From Dreissena polymorpha (lineage: Eukaryota > Mollusca > Bivalvia > Myida > Dreissenidae), in assembly GCF_020536995.1 (NCBI RefSeq), contig NC_068359.1, forward strand, positions 68,864,110 through 68,928,109: a stretch of 64,000 bases of DNA. The letters are read 5' to 3'. The first letter of the stretch is position 1. Each line of letters opens with the position of its first letter. The notes under the pieces were generated by a model that worked only from the letters and a program-made list of their open reading frames with translations, was not told where the DNA came from and did no database searches. Both the position numbers and the translations under genes were made by a program. Positions 1-10,699 of this stretch are shown piece after piece.

Positions 1-83
1 CCTACAAGCCCTACAATGGGGACTGTTGTCAGAGTCTTAGTGTCCCATAGAGTGGGTTTGCAATATTTTATTGGTTGCATGAA

Positions 84-350
84 ATAATATGAGTTCCGTT
101 CTGGGAAAACAGGTTTAATGCTTTTGTGTAAAGTGTCATCCCAGATAAGCCTGTGCACAGTCTAATCAGGGACGATACTTTCCGCCTAACTTGAATTTTG
201 TTTAGAAGAGACTACCTATAAACAACAAAATCCAATAAAAATGGAAAGCTTCGTCTCTGATAAGCCTTTGTGGACTGCACAGGCTTATTTGAGAGGACAC
301 TTTACACAAATGCATTAAACCCCGATTTCCAAGAATGACACTCATATTAT
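84..350. mobile_element. MITE-A copy
   Basis: A palindromic non-autonomous element whose ends form a perfect 10-base inverted pair (ataatatgag at 84, ctcatattat at 341). Inside are the family hallmarks: 'gggaaaacaggtttaatg', an inverted 'cccagataagcctgtgca' pair and 'cgatactttccgcct'. No coding capacity. About a dozen relatives occur in this window. Confidence 0.85.
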
Positions 351-570
351 CACTCAAATCAAAACCATGGAGGACAAATTGTCAGGGGTTGAAGTCTTAT
401 ACTTTTTGGCCTTGCACTTGATTTAGTAGCAAGATGTTTTCAAGAAAATAACAAACAGGCAACCTTGTGATGTAAAACATTGCATACAATTTTTGAGACT
501 TCTATTTAATTCAGACCATGGAAATGGCATTAAAAATATGAAGAGCAAAAATTATGTGCAAAAGATATGA

Positions 571-1952
571 GTCAACAAGACTATTGCAAAGCAATATAAG
601 TCCCCTACAGTTGAAACTCCACCATTTTCAGCAATATTTCTAGTCTATTTGTTGCCTTAGCAACCAGAATTCTTGATGCAGGAACAAAATGAAATGATGT
701 GAATAATCTCCATATTGCCATCTATCCAAGTTTCAAGTTTCATGAAAAAATATGATGAACTTTTAAAGTTATCGCAGGATCCACCATTTTCAGCAATATT
801 TCTAGTCAATATGTTGCCATAGCAACCATAATTCTTGAGGTAAGAACAAAATGAAATGACATGCATAATCTCCATATTGCCATCTATCCATGTTTCAAGT
901 TTCATGAAAACAAGATGTGTTTGTGAAACACAATGTCCCCTATATGACGTTTGACCTTGAAGGATGACCTTGACCTTGACCCTTCACCACTCAAAATGTG
1001 CAGCTCCATGAGATACACATGCATGTCAAATATAAAATTGCTAGATTCAATATTGCAGAAGTGACATTACATGAGCAATTTTGACCCATATATTTGACCT
1101 TGAAGGATGACCTTGACCTTTCACCACTCAAAATGTGCAGCTCGATGAGATACACATGCATGCCAAATATCAAGTTGCTATCTTCAATATTGCAAAAGTA
1201 TTCATAAAATAAGCGATTTGGGCCACATATATTTGACCTCTGACTTGAAGGATTACTTTGACCTTGACCTTTCACCACTCAAAATGTGCAGCTCCACGAG
1301 ATACACATGCATGCCAAATATCAAGTTGCTATCTACAATATTGCAAAAGTACTCATAAAATGAGCGATTTTGGCCACATATATTTGACCTCTGACCTTGA
1401 AGGATGACCTTGACCATGACGTTTCACCACTCAAAATGTGCAGCTCTATGAGATACACATGCATGCCAAATATCAAATTGCTATCTTGAATATTGAAATA
1501 CTGCAAAAGTGTACATTAAATAAGCGATTTTGACCCATATATTTGACCTTTGACCTTGAAGGATGACCTTGACCTTTAACCACTCAAAATGTGCAGCTCC
1601 ATGAGATACATATGCATGCCAAATATCAAGTTGCTATCTTCAATATTGCAAAAGTTATTGCAAATGTTAAAGTTGGCGCAAACCAACCAACAGACCAACA
1701 GACCAACCAACCAACAGACAGGGCAAAAACAATATGTCCCCCACTACTATAGTGGGGGACATAAAAAACTTTTAAAGTTATCGCAGGATACAGAAAAGTG
1801 TGACAGACTGACAGACTGACTGACAGACAGAGCACAAACCATAAGTCCCCTCCGATTTCACCCGTAGGGGACAATTACAGACTGACAGACTGACTGACAG
1901 ACACAGCGCAATCCATAAGTCCCCTTTGGTTTCACCGGTAGGGGACAATTAC
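571..1952 (+). repeat. EHT class I element interrupted by class II
   Basis: It starts with 'caacaagactattgcaaagc' (a small hairpin) and two roughly 180-base direct units containing 'gttgccatagcaacc'. It is then interrupted at about 909 by a class II element and resumes at about 1767 with 'cttttaaagttatcgcagga'. It ends in a gacagactgac tract and an 'aagtcccctcc...aggggac' hairpin, whose last part is present twice (to about 1896 and to 1952). Short open frames here are chance frames of the repeats. Confidence 0.75.
909..1766 (+). repeat. EHT class II element nested in class I
   Basis: It opens with the hairpin 'tgtgtttgtgaaacaca' and carries five direct units of about 150-160 bases, each holding 'gaaggatgaccttgacc' and 'actcaaaatgtgcagctcca'. 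It ends with a (ccaa)n/(cagac)n tract and the hairpin 'tgtcccccactactatagtg' followed by ggggacataaaa. The same class recurs at 22317, 50847 and 53010. Confidence 0.75.
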
Positions 1953-2191
1953 ATGAGGTGATCCAACAGCTCAAACCCTTTTTTGTTCCAAATCCTGCAG
2001 GAGCAGTTTGCAGGAGAAATACTATAACTTACACATTCCAGTTGAAATTCAGTTTTTTCTAGCCCTGCTATCACTGTCAGCAAAACTTCGAACTTCTGAA
2101 AGTCCATTACATATATGGAAGTTATATAATCAATTACAATTATGGATGTTATATAAACAATAAAAAAAAATTGGAAATAATTAAAACAATA

Positions 2192-2849
2192 TACAAGAGG
2201 GCCATGATGGCCCTGAATCGCTCACCTGACTAACCTTGCTTCATGAACTTAAATTTTATTAGACCCATATACAATCCCAAGCCAAATTTCATTAATTAAT
2301 ACATTCTGACAAAATTTCATTAAGACGTGATGAAAACTGTGACCTCTTTCATCTACACAAGGTTTTACTAGAATTGGCTCAGTGACCTTTTTTTTGACCC
2401 CAGATGACCCATATAGGATCCAAAATCAGATATTATCAAGATAAACATTCTGACCATATTTCATTAAGATCATATAAAAACTATGACCTCTAATGTTTTC
2501 ACAAAGGTTTTCTATGATTTGACCTAGTGACCTAGTTTTTGACCCCAGATGACCCTAATACAATCACAACCCAGATTTCATCATGATAAATATTCTGGCC
2601 AAATTTCATAAAGATTTAATGAAAACTGTGACCTCTACTGTATACAACAGATTTTTTTTAATCTGACCTAGTTTTTGACCCTAGATGACCCAAATTCAAT
2701 CCCAACCCAGATTAAAACAAGACACACATTCTGACTATACTTCATTAATGTCTGATGAAAACTGTGACCTCTATAGTATACACAAGGTTTTTCTATTATT
2801 TGACCTAGTGCCTAGTTGCTGACCCCAGATGACCCAAATACAATCCAAA
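2192..2849 (+). repeat. EHT class III element, left part
   Basis: It begins 'acaagagggccatgatggcc' and runs through about five units of roughly 140 bases with 'gacctagtttttgacccc' and 'gatgaaaactgtgacctct'. The array breaks off at 2849 and continues at 4795, so the DNA between is an insertion. Confidence 0.7.
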
Positions 2850-3520
2850 CAGTGCTCCCCTTGCCCAAAAATTTATGTAGCCAACATTTTAGCCAAATGG
2901 AATTTTGTGTAGCCAAATTTTAGAAACTGTAGCCAAAGTTTTAGAAAAGCATTTGCAGTGGTCAAAGTTGGAGATTTTGAAAATCCTGAACTTAAAGCTG
3001 GGGGCCAGGGGGCCACAGGGCCCTCAGTGGGTCCAGGGGACAAGGGGGCCGGAGGCCCCTGGAAGCTCCTGGATTTGACGCATTTAAAGGGTGCCTGTAC
3101 CTGTTCTGGTGATTCTATTTTCTTAAAAAAAACAACATACACTTATATTTAAAAATCTTCATGTATTTGATAAGGAACACACAAAAGTTAGTCAAAAGGC
3201 AATTCATTCACATGCACCTCTGTCTGGCATGGACTCGACTGCAGGTGTTGCTTTTGAAGAACCCCGTAAAACCTGTAACAGTCGTTACAAATTATTATAT
3301 TTTTCACACATACTTTAAAAAGTCAATAAAACATGTTTAATAAATGCAGAATCAAATGTTTGTCACCATTTATATTCACAGAATCATGCTGCCAGAAGCC
3401 TCCACAAACACCTAAGAAAATTGGGTATGGTGGCTTCTGCTCAACAGTTAAAATTGAAAATTTCAGCATGGGTTCCCCTAGTTTTTATCCCAAACGTTTT
3501 GTTTGAATGCTAAATAATTG

Positions 3521-3737
3521 TATCCCAGTGTGACCCAAATTCGACGATGTAATGGTTACATGAAGCAATATTTAGCAAATAATTAAAGAAATAATGAAAT
3601 GTTTAATAGCACAAAATAATAATTTTTAACTCTGCTGTATAACTTTGAAATGATTCCAAGACAATAATCATCCATTTAATCGATAAAAATAAAACATCAT
3701 TGAATTTAGGTGTCGTCGAATTTGGGTTACAGTAGGT
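3521..3737. mobile_element. MITE-C copy 1
   Basis: Its inverted ends contain 'gacccaaattcgacga' at the left and 'tcgtcgaatttgggtt' at the right. It is a reverse-oriented relative of the copy at 13995; the interiors share an AT-rich stretch around 'ttgaaatgattccaagacaa'. The probable target is TA, as in Tc1/mariner-pogo elements. Confidence 0.7.
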
Positions 3738-4099
3738 TGCCCATATTTGTTTTACAAAAAGTAAAAAAAAACAACATTTCTTGCTGCTAAGCTCATATGT
3801 TGGGGACAAGTAAACATTTTATTTAACTAAAAAAGACCTGTCCCACTCAGCAAAAATGGTGTATTTGATTGTTTTTTCAATTACTGTTAAAATTCTTTTT
3901 CTGTTTTATGCTTTATTCAAAGGTCAAAATGTTTTAAAAGCTCACAATCAATGAATCATACGTTATAAATAAAAAAAATTGGCAAATTTGCTAGATCTAT
4001 CTTGCCGATTTTTGATGCAAAACAACCTAAACAGTAAACTTTAGCAACAGAAAATACGACCAAATTTGGGGTCGTAAAATTAAAAAATAAAAACCCTAC

Positions 4100-4372
4100 C
4101 TGGTTAGTCTTGATGGTTCTTATATTATTTATGTGATTAGGGTCCTCTGCGTGGAGACGAAATGCCTTCTTCCCACAAGACTGATAATTCAGGGTTTTCT
4201 TACAAACTTCTCAAACCGCTTTTCCACAAGCTTCCACTTTTCTCAACAAGTTCATTCCCCGCCCGTAGACTACAGCGTAGTCTTTCTCGTGTAACCATTC
4301 CCAGCGCCACTTATTTTATGCACCTTCAAGTTCTTTCACCTTATATCCAACAGGCAAGTATCTCGTTGCCAT
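4100..4372 (-). pseudogene. BED-type zinc-finger first exon, hAT-like, broken
   Basis: From an ATG at 4372 a 91-codon reading frame runs to a clear 5' splice site (ACCAG then GTAGGG). It starts MATRYLPVGYKVKELEG and contains KWRWEWLHEKD, then a finger of the form C-x2-C ... H-x5-H (EVCKK ... FRLHAEDPNH). Two in-frame stops break it: TAA at codon 19 and TGA at codon 54, the latter exactly where the first finger cysteine is expected (TGT/TGC to TGA). BED fingers are the usual N-terminal DNA-binding domain of hAT transposases and ZBED genes. No catalytic domain was found nearby on this strand, so this is a fossil exon. The family assignment rests on the finger spacing and on memory of similar mollusc proteins. 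Confidence 0.55.
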
Positions 4373-4794
4373 TTTTCTCAACTTAAGTCTAAACACAGCA
4401 TCCCATTCGGCATTAAATATACGCAAAAAGTACTCAAATTGATTTAAATCGGCAGCAATCTTTAATCTTTAATCAGATGTAATTGTTTATTTAAGCCGCT
4501 ACGATGTACGATTTGTTTTCACATCAGTAATTTGTCTCGATGACCGGTGTTAATGCCGACTGCGTATCACATTTTCAGGTCAATAACACGGCGATGTATT
4601 GAAGCACAGTCTACAGCTGAAAGCGGTTAATATCTGGGACGGCATGTCAGGAAAAAAATTGTTCAATAATTAATTAATAACACTAATCCTTTATGGATTT
4701 TTATGAGATAAAAACCATAATAAAGAAAATTTTATTCTATTTAATCTAATAGATAAATTATTATAATACACTTAGTGAAAAACAATTATGCTGT

Positions 4795-5190
4795 TAAAGG
4801 TTTTTCTATTATTTGATCTAGTGACCTAGTTTTTGACCCCAGATGACCCAAATACAATCCCAACCCAGATTTCATCAAGACAAACATTCTGACCAAATTT
4901 CATCAAGATTGGATGAAAACTGTGACCTCTATTGTCTACACAAGGTTTTTCTATTATTTGACCTAGTGACCTAGTTTTTGACCCCAGATGACCCAAATAC
5001 AATCCCAACCCAGATTTCATCAAGATAAACATTCTGACCAAATTTCATAAAGATTGGATGAAAACCGTGTCCTCTACTGTCTACACAAACAAATTGTTGA
5101 CGGACGCACACACACACGCACACACAACGGACGCCGGACATCACACGGTCACATAAGCTCACCATGTCACTTCGTGACAGGTGAGCTAAA
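4795..5190 (+). repeat. EHT class III element, right part
   Basis: Two further units with 'gacctagtgacctagttttt', then a (ac)n/ggacg tract and the terminal hairpin 'ctcaccatgtcacttcgtga' followed by caggtgagct. It completes the array begun at 2192. Confidence 0.7.
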
Positions 5191-5227
5191 AATATGGAAT
5201 TTATATACACAATTAAAATTATGAAAG

Positions 5228-6505
5228 TTACATAAGCAACAAGACTATTGCCAAGCAATAAAAGTCCCCTACCGGCTCCACCATTGTCAGAAATTCCACC
5301 ATTGTCAGAATATTTTTGTATTTGTTGCCATAGCAACCAGAATTTTTGACGTAGGATAAAAATGAAATGACGTGCATAATGTCCATATTGCCATCTATCA
5401 ATGTTCCAAGTTTCATGAAAAAATATTAAGAACTTTTAAAGTTATCACAGGATCCAGAAAAACACCATTTTCAGCAGTATTTCTAGTATATTTGTTGCCA
5501 TAGCAACCATAATTTTAGACGTAGGAACAAAATGAAATGACGTACATAATGTCCATATTGCCATCTATCCATGTTCAAAGTTTCATGAAAAAATATTAAG
5601 AACTTTTAAAGTTATCGCAGGATCCAGAAAACCACCATTTTCAGCATTATTTGTAGTCTATTTGTTGCCATAGCAACCAGAATTTTTGACGTAGGAACAA
5701 AATTAAATGACGTGCATAATGTCCATATTGCCATCTATCCATGTTTCAAGTTTCATGAAAAATATTAAGAACTTTTCAAGTTATCGCAGGATCCAGAAAA
5801 AAACACCATTTTCAGCAGTATTTCTAGTCTATTTGTTGCCATAGCAACCAGAAATTTTGACGTAAGAATAAAATGAAATGACGTGCGTAATGTCCATATT
5901 GCCATCTATCCATGTTCCAAGTTTCATAAAAAAATATTCAGAACTTTTTAAGTTATCGCAGGATCCAGAAAAAACACCATTTTCATCAGTATTTCTAGTC
6001 TATTTGTTGCCATAGCAACCACAATTTTTGACGTAGGAACAAAATGAAATGACGTGCATAATTTTCATATTGCCATCTGTCCATATTCCAAGTTTCATGA
6101 AAAAATATTAAGAACTTTTAGATTTATCGCAGGATCCAGAAAAAAAACACCATTTCAGCAGTATTTCTAGTCTATTTGTTGCCATAGCAACCACAAGTTT
6201 TGACGTAGGAACAAAATGAAGTGACGTGCATAATGTCCATTTTGCCATCTATCCATAAAAAAACACCATTTTCAGCAGTATTTCTAGTCTATTTGTTGCC
6301 ATGACAACCACAATTTTTGACGTAGGAAAAAAATGAAATGACGTGCATAATGTCCATATTGCCATCTATCCATATTTCACGTTTCATGAAAAAATATTAA
6401 GAACTTTTAGAGTTATCGCAGGATCCAGAAAAGTGTGACGGACAGACTGACGGACGGATACAAAACCATAAGTCCCCTCCGGTGAAACCGGTAGGGGACT
6501 AATAA
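5228..6505 (+). repeat. EHT class I element
   Basis: It starts 'caacaagactattgccaagc' and has about seven direct units of roughly 170-190 bases carrying 'gtctatttgttgccatagca' and 'tatcgcaggatccagaaa'. It ends with 'gacggacagactgacggacg' and a hairpin made of 'agtcccctccgg' and 'ccggtaggggact'. Units differ by a few percent plus one internal deletion near 6255. Confidence 0.8.
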
Positions 6506-6837
6506 ATATGAGTGCCACTTAACAAGATATCTACACTTAAAGAGATGACAACTCGATAACCTAGGGATATACATGTAGATAGCGAACTTTTCATACATAA
6601 ATATAACTTGAATTAAAAGTAAAAATCTCAATTTTTTTACATACAATTTCAGATTCAAGTATTCGTTTATATTCTGTTTTTAGCAATATTTACTTGTTTC
6701 AAATATTTGAGTTTAAAAATTCATTTACATAAACTTGACAAACACTCTAGGAATTCCAGGATTTTTAGGAATTATTTAGCTTTCCATTTCTTGCTTGTTT
6801 CTTTAATGATACATGCCTTCGCCTAAGTGTCACCTCT

Positions 6838-7079
6838 GTTAACACTTTCCCACTCAGAGGCAAAGTTAAAATGGCTATGTGCAAACAGCATAAAACCAGA
6901 ACAGCCTGCGAGTAACTTGCAGTCTGTTCAGGTTTTATGCTGTTTGCTGCTCATCAGTATCTAAGGGTTGGAAATGAAGCCTTTAAAACTTGAATCATGT
7001 AAGAAAGGTACTTAATTAAATTTATCTATCAAAGGGACTACAAATGCGTCAAAATAGGTATTTCTGTGGTAAAGGGTTG
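6838..7079. mobile_element. MITE-B copy
   Basis: A palindromic element with 'taacactttcccactcagag' at the left and 'gtggtaaagggttga' at the right. The centre is the inverted pair 'gcataaaaccagaacagcct' and 'ctgttcaggttttatgctgt'. It sits directly against the splice donor side of PLEKHM2 exon 4 (7085). Confidence 0.85.
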
Positions 7080-7085
7080 ACTCAC

Positions 7086-7210
7086 ATCCTGGTCCCTGAC
7101 TAGCGCGTCCCTCACATAGAAGCTCTCCACAAGACTGTTGTTGCCCTGGTAACAGCGGAGGTAGCTCTCCAGCAGAGACTCATTCAGGGCCATTAGCAGC
7201 CACGCCCGAC
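7086..7210 (-). CDS. PLEKHM2: PLEKHM2 coding exon 4 (RUN domain)
   Basis: A 125-base exon bounded by GCAG upstream and GTGAGT downstream. It completes the codon left by exon 3 (G+GT = Gly) and encodes 41 residues including RAWLLMALNESLLESYL and FYVRDALVRDQD. PLEKHM2/SKIP is a lysosomal adaptor: its RUN domain binds the GTPase ARL8, and other parts bind kinesin-1 light chain to move lysosomes along microtubules. The match to the vertebrate RUN segment (recalled as RAWLYLALNENSLESYLRLF) is strong over the whole exon. It ends in phase 0. The next exon, expected to continue the RUN domain, was not found down to base 1, so the rest of the gene probably lies outside the window. Confidence 0.88.
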
Positions 7211-7399
7211 CTGCGCGATAATCGCGCCATGCGACATTAGATAATAATTATTTATGAAATAAATACTGTTCAAAATAACTGAGAGTATTTACTAGTGCTT
7301 CACAATTTAACTTTCATTGCAAAATCCATACCAACAATAAACTTTTGTCTTTAAACCTTAACTTTGATTAATTGAATCAACTGTTTAAATACCGGTAAG

Positions 7400-7648
7400 C
7401 CGCCTTCTGGGAAAACTGGGCTTAATGCGTGTGAGTAAAGTATTTTCCCAGATTAGCCTGTGCAGTTCGAACAGGCAAATCAGGGACGCCTTTTTTTTGC
7501 CTAAACTGAATTGTCGCTAAGAAGAACACTCATTTAAACAAAAAACGAACACCTTACAAGCAGAAAGTGTCGTCCCGGCTTAGCCAGTGGGACGTCATTT
7601 TACGCAAATGCATTAAGCCCTGTATTCCCAAGGCCAGGTTCATACATT
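7400..7648. mobile_element. MITE-A copy
   Basis: Starts 'tctgggaaaactgggcttaa' and ends 'tgcattaagccctgtattcc', with the internal inverted pair 'cagattagcctgtgcag' and 'ggcttagccagtggga'. It abuts the donor of PLEKHM2 exon 3 (7650). Confidence 0.85.
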
Positions 7649-7650
7649 AC

Positions 7651-7760
7651 CTCGACCAAGATCTGTCGTCACATGTCTCATACGTTTGATCTGTTTAACA
7701 CATTCCTTATGGGTGAACTCTGTGACGATCTTCCAATAGCCTGGCGTCACATGACGAAGC
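7651..7760 (-). CDS. PLEKHM2: PLEKHM2 coding exon 3 (RUN domain)
   Basis: 110 bases between a pyrimidine-rich CGCAG acceptor and a GTAATG donor. The first base completes the GGG glycine started in exon 2, and the last G starts the glycine finished in exon 4. It encodes 36 residues with HVTPGYWKIVTEFTHKE and HVTTDLGR. Vertebrate PLEKHM2 has SGYWVLVVHFT and VATNLGRSRAW at the same places (recalled, not searched). The phases leave no freedom for another arrangement. Confidence 0.88.
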
Positions 7761-7892
7761 CTGCGAAACGGAAGTGCAGAATTTTAATACAATGGAGGGA
7801 CAACTTTAAATTTTAATAGCAACAACTTTGTGTTTGTTTTATCACTCAAAACTCATAGAAGTGCTGCTTTCAAGTAGGAAAAATGATTTTTC

Positions 7893-8030
7893 TTTCATTC
7901 TATACAGCTTGGTGGTCAGGAGGTAATGCTATTTTCTGATATTCTATACAGCTAAGTGGTCAGGTGGTAATGTTATTTTCTGATATTCTATACAGCTTAG
8001 TGGTCAGGTGGTAATGCTGTTTTCTGATAG
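7893..8030. repeat. 47-base tandem repeat, three units
   Basis: Three near-identical units of 'tctatacagcttagtggtca' plus 'ggtggtaatgctattttctg', in PLEKHM2 intron 2. No function is apparent. Confidence 0.85.
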
Positions 8031-8876
8031 AAGGGCAATGCTGAAAAAGTAGATTGCTGACTTTCTACATATAACCAACCCTAAGAAAGTCTACTGAAAG
8101 TATAAAAACAAAACAAATTTGGTAAATTTTGGAAGAACATATAAAATGATTTTGATTTAAACTATCTGTAAATGTTTTAGCAGTTCCTTGGGCTACTATT
8201 TTTAAAAGGTAAATTATTATGTTTGAAAATTTTCCAGAAATATAACTCAATATCATACCGCTTGTCTTATCATAATTACACTAAAAGTTTCAAAGCCAAT
8301 TACACTAAACAAAATAAATCAACTTTTGCTAAAATTAAATAAATTCTACTTGCAGCAAAAAAGTAAACATATTTCAGTGAACAATAACTTGTTTTTAGAA
8401 AATAAATTTAATTATTTATTATTTAGTCAAAAACATTGTTTAACCTTTCTTACTGTTTTTTGTTATTTTTGTATTTATGCACTTCAGATTTTTTTCCAAA
8501 TTTTATGACTCAAGTATATGTGGCCTGAGTCACTAAATATAACCTGATCTTGGACTATATTCACATATTTTTTTCTTATATTTAAGCCTTAGAATTAAGA
8601 ATATTTTTTAAACTGCCATGTTCTAGAACAGTCTAATTATTGAGTTCAACTTGGTATTTAACACTTTAAATAAAATCAATTTAGATTGTTTTTCAGAACG
8701 TTAATGTTATCATAATCCTCCATATATTCAACTACTCAAGTATATTTCTTGGTTGTAAGTCTTTTCTTTTTCATAAAGTATAAGAATGTGTTAGTTACTA
8801 CGGCCTGACAATTCCCAAGTTTCCAGGACAATGCAGGACAGGACACAGCAGGCATTTTCCTGGTCATTTAGAGAAA
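8031..8876. other. Intron sequence without recognised features
   Basis: AT-rich PLEKHM2 intron 2. No exon, RNA gene or repeat family was recognised; open frames are short and lack splice context. Confidence 0.6.
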
Positions 8877-9285
8877 ACAAGAGCACCGCATAACGGGTGC
8901 CACGCTCGGCTGCGAAAGCTTGTCAGATTTTTTTTTTACATGTCACAGTGACCTTGACCTTTGACCTAGTGACCCAAAAATGGGCGTGGCATGTAGAAGT
9001 CATCAAGGTGCATGTACATATGAAGTTTCAAAGTTGTAGGTGGAAGCACTATGATGTTAGAGGCAAAGTTAAAGTTTTATATTAAAGGTCACAGTGACCT
9101 TGACCTTTGACCTAGTGACCCAAAAAGGGGTGTGGCGTGTAGAACTCATCAAGGTGCATGTACATATGAAGTTTCAAAGTTGTAGGTGGAAGCACTTTAA
9201 TTTTAGAGCCAATGTAAAGGTTTTAGCACGACGCCCGGATTGAGGACGACGAGGAGGCTATGACAATACCTTGGCTTTTCTCCCA
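8877..9285 (+). repeat. EHT class IV element, two units
   Basis: It opens 'caagagcaccgcataacggg' (hairpin with 'gggtgcc') and has two units of about 135 bases, each with 'gtgaccttgacctttgacct' and 'tatgaagtttcaaagttgta'. It ends 'cacgacgcccggattgagga' then 'cgacgagg'. Each unit holds several direct TGACCT half-sites. Confidence 0.75.
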
Positions 9286-10070
9286 AAACAGCTAAGCTAA
9301 AAATCAAATTTCAGCATTGTGAATGTTTCTGCACGAAAAATCCACTGATTTGGGGAAAAATAATATAATATAACCTTTTATTACAATGAAATTTGAAGAA
9401 AAAGATCGATTAAATTATAGTTATTTTTTTAAAGATGTACTTTAAATTAAATTGAGATAGAATAATCATCTTAATCACACTTCTTTCTAAAAAGTATCAA
9501 AAACAAAATAAATTTTTTTTATTTTTTTTTTCAAATTTGGATTTTTTTGGGCAAATTTAGTTTGGGAATGGTGAGTTAATGGGTCTGTTTAACTGACCAG
9601 TAGACACACCAGGAAACAGCCTGACACTAACACAGACATAAACAATAGTCATGGCTAAATACTAACCAGTAACTTTCTCAAGTGCACACATAAGTGTTAT
9701 TCAGAACATCCTTATTATAGCCAAAGCTGTCAATAATAGATAGGATCACATATGACTTAGATTTGTGATCTTTACAGATAAAACAATCGTCTCAATTACT
9801 TGCATGTGATTTGTGATACTTGTACATTGAAGAAACATACTGTGGGAATGGGGATGGCTACTTAACATGTGATCAATAGCAACACTTATAGAAATAATAT
9901 CTTTAAATAAGTTAAATATTTAAATGCTAAACATATGAAATGTTAAGAAGAATTTTTACTTTTAATGTTGAAAATAAATGTTCTCTAAATACTCCAGATT
10001 CTAAATAAGGTTAAAAACTTTAAGATGCTTTAATTTTCGGCAAAAAGTCACTGTTAAGAGATCATATAAT
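9286..10070. other. Intron sequence without recognised features
   Basis: AT-rich sequence of PLEKHM2 intron 2 with homopolymer T runs near 9510-9545. Nothing supportable as a gene or element was seen. Confidence 0.55.
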
Positions 10071-10316
10071 TTAACCCTTTCCCACTCACAAGCAAAGTGA
10101 AAATAGCTATGTGCAAACAGCATAAAACCAGAACAGCATGCTAGTAACTAGAAGTCTGTTCAGGTTTTATGCTGTTTTCTGCTCATCAGTATTTAAGGGT
10201 TGGAAAAGAAGCCTTTAAAAAACTTGAATCTTGTAAGAAAGGTATTTAATTAAATTTTACTTTCTAAGGGACTACAAATGCGCCAAAATACGTATCCGAG
10301 TGGTAAAGGGTTAAGA
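10071..10316. mobile_element. MITE-B copy
   Basis: 'taaccctttcccactcacaa' to 'gagtggtaaagggttaa', with the central inverted pair around 'gcataaaaccagaacagc'. It ends nine bases from PLEKHM2 exon 2, inside the downstream intron. Confidence 0.88.
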
Positions 10317-10324
10317 GTCGTTAC

Positions 10325-10431
10325 CCATGCAGCAGGGTATGGTCCAGATGTTCACACAGTCTCTGACACTGCCAGTCATAGTTCCCCAGTTTCACTGTCT
10401 GCCGTCCAGCTAACACATCAAGCTCTTGTAT
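10325..10431 (-). CDS. PLEKHM2: PLEKHM2 coding exon 2
   Basis: 107 bases with acceptor ATTACAG and donor GTAACG. It is read in phase 0 from exon 1 and leaves two bases (GG) for exon 3. The 35 codons run from IQELDVLAGRQ to CQRLCEHLDHTLLH; the last part matches the start of the PLEKHM2 RUN domain (QRLCEHLDHALLYG in vertebrates, recalled). The first half, a linker in human, differs. It lies between a MITE-B (10316) and a MITE-A (10455), both intronic. Confidence 0.87.
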
Positions 10432-10454
10432 CTGTAATACAGTATGTGAACTCA

Positions 10455-10690
10455 AGCCTTGATATGGGAAAACGGGAAGTAACGCATGTGCGTAAAGAGT
10501 TTCCCCAGATTAGGCTGACCAGTCTTCACAAGCCAATCAAAGACAACATTTTCCGCCTTAACTTGATTTTCACCAAGAAGGGACTTGATTGAAACGAAAC
10601 ACACAATACAAGCGGAAATTGTTGTTCCTGATTAGCCTGTGTAGACTCCACAGGCTTATCTTGGATGACACTTTAAGAACATGCATTAAA
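10455..10690. mobile_element. MITE-A copy
   Basis: 'tatgggaaaacgggaagtaa' to 'catgcattaaaccttgtttt', with 'ccccagattaggctgacc' and 'ctgattagcctgtgtag' as the internal inverted pair. Diverged. Confidence 0.75.
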
Positions 10691-10699
10691 CCTTGTTTT

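Larger units (their letters stand above)
2850..4794. mobile_element. Composite insertion splitting a repeat array
   Basis: The class III array stops before 'cagtgctccccttgcccaaa' and resumes at about 4795, which marks 1.94 kb as inserted DNA. The 'CAGTGCTCCCC' start resembles hAT ends and a BED-finger exon fossil lies inside, but no matching right end was found. MITE-C copy 1 lies within it. A GC-rich patch near 2997-3060 has no recognised gene. Confidence 0.45.

Noticed and set aside
3181-3290. A further PLEKHM2 exon (minus strand, VLRGSSKATPAVESMPDR)
   Set aside because: The edges are weak, the text has no match to the RUN domain expected next, and it lies inside inserted repeat DNA.
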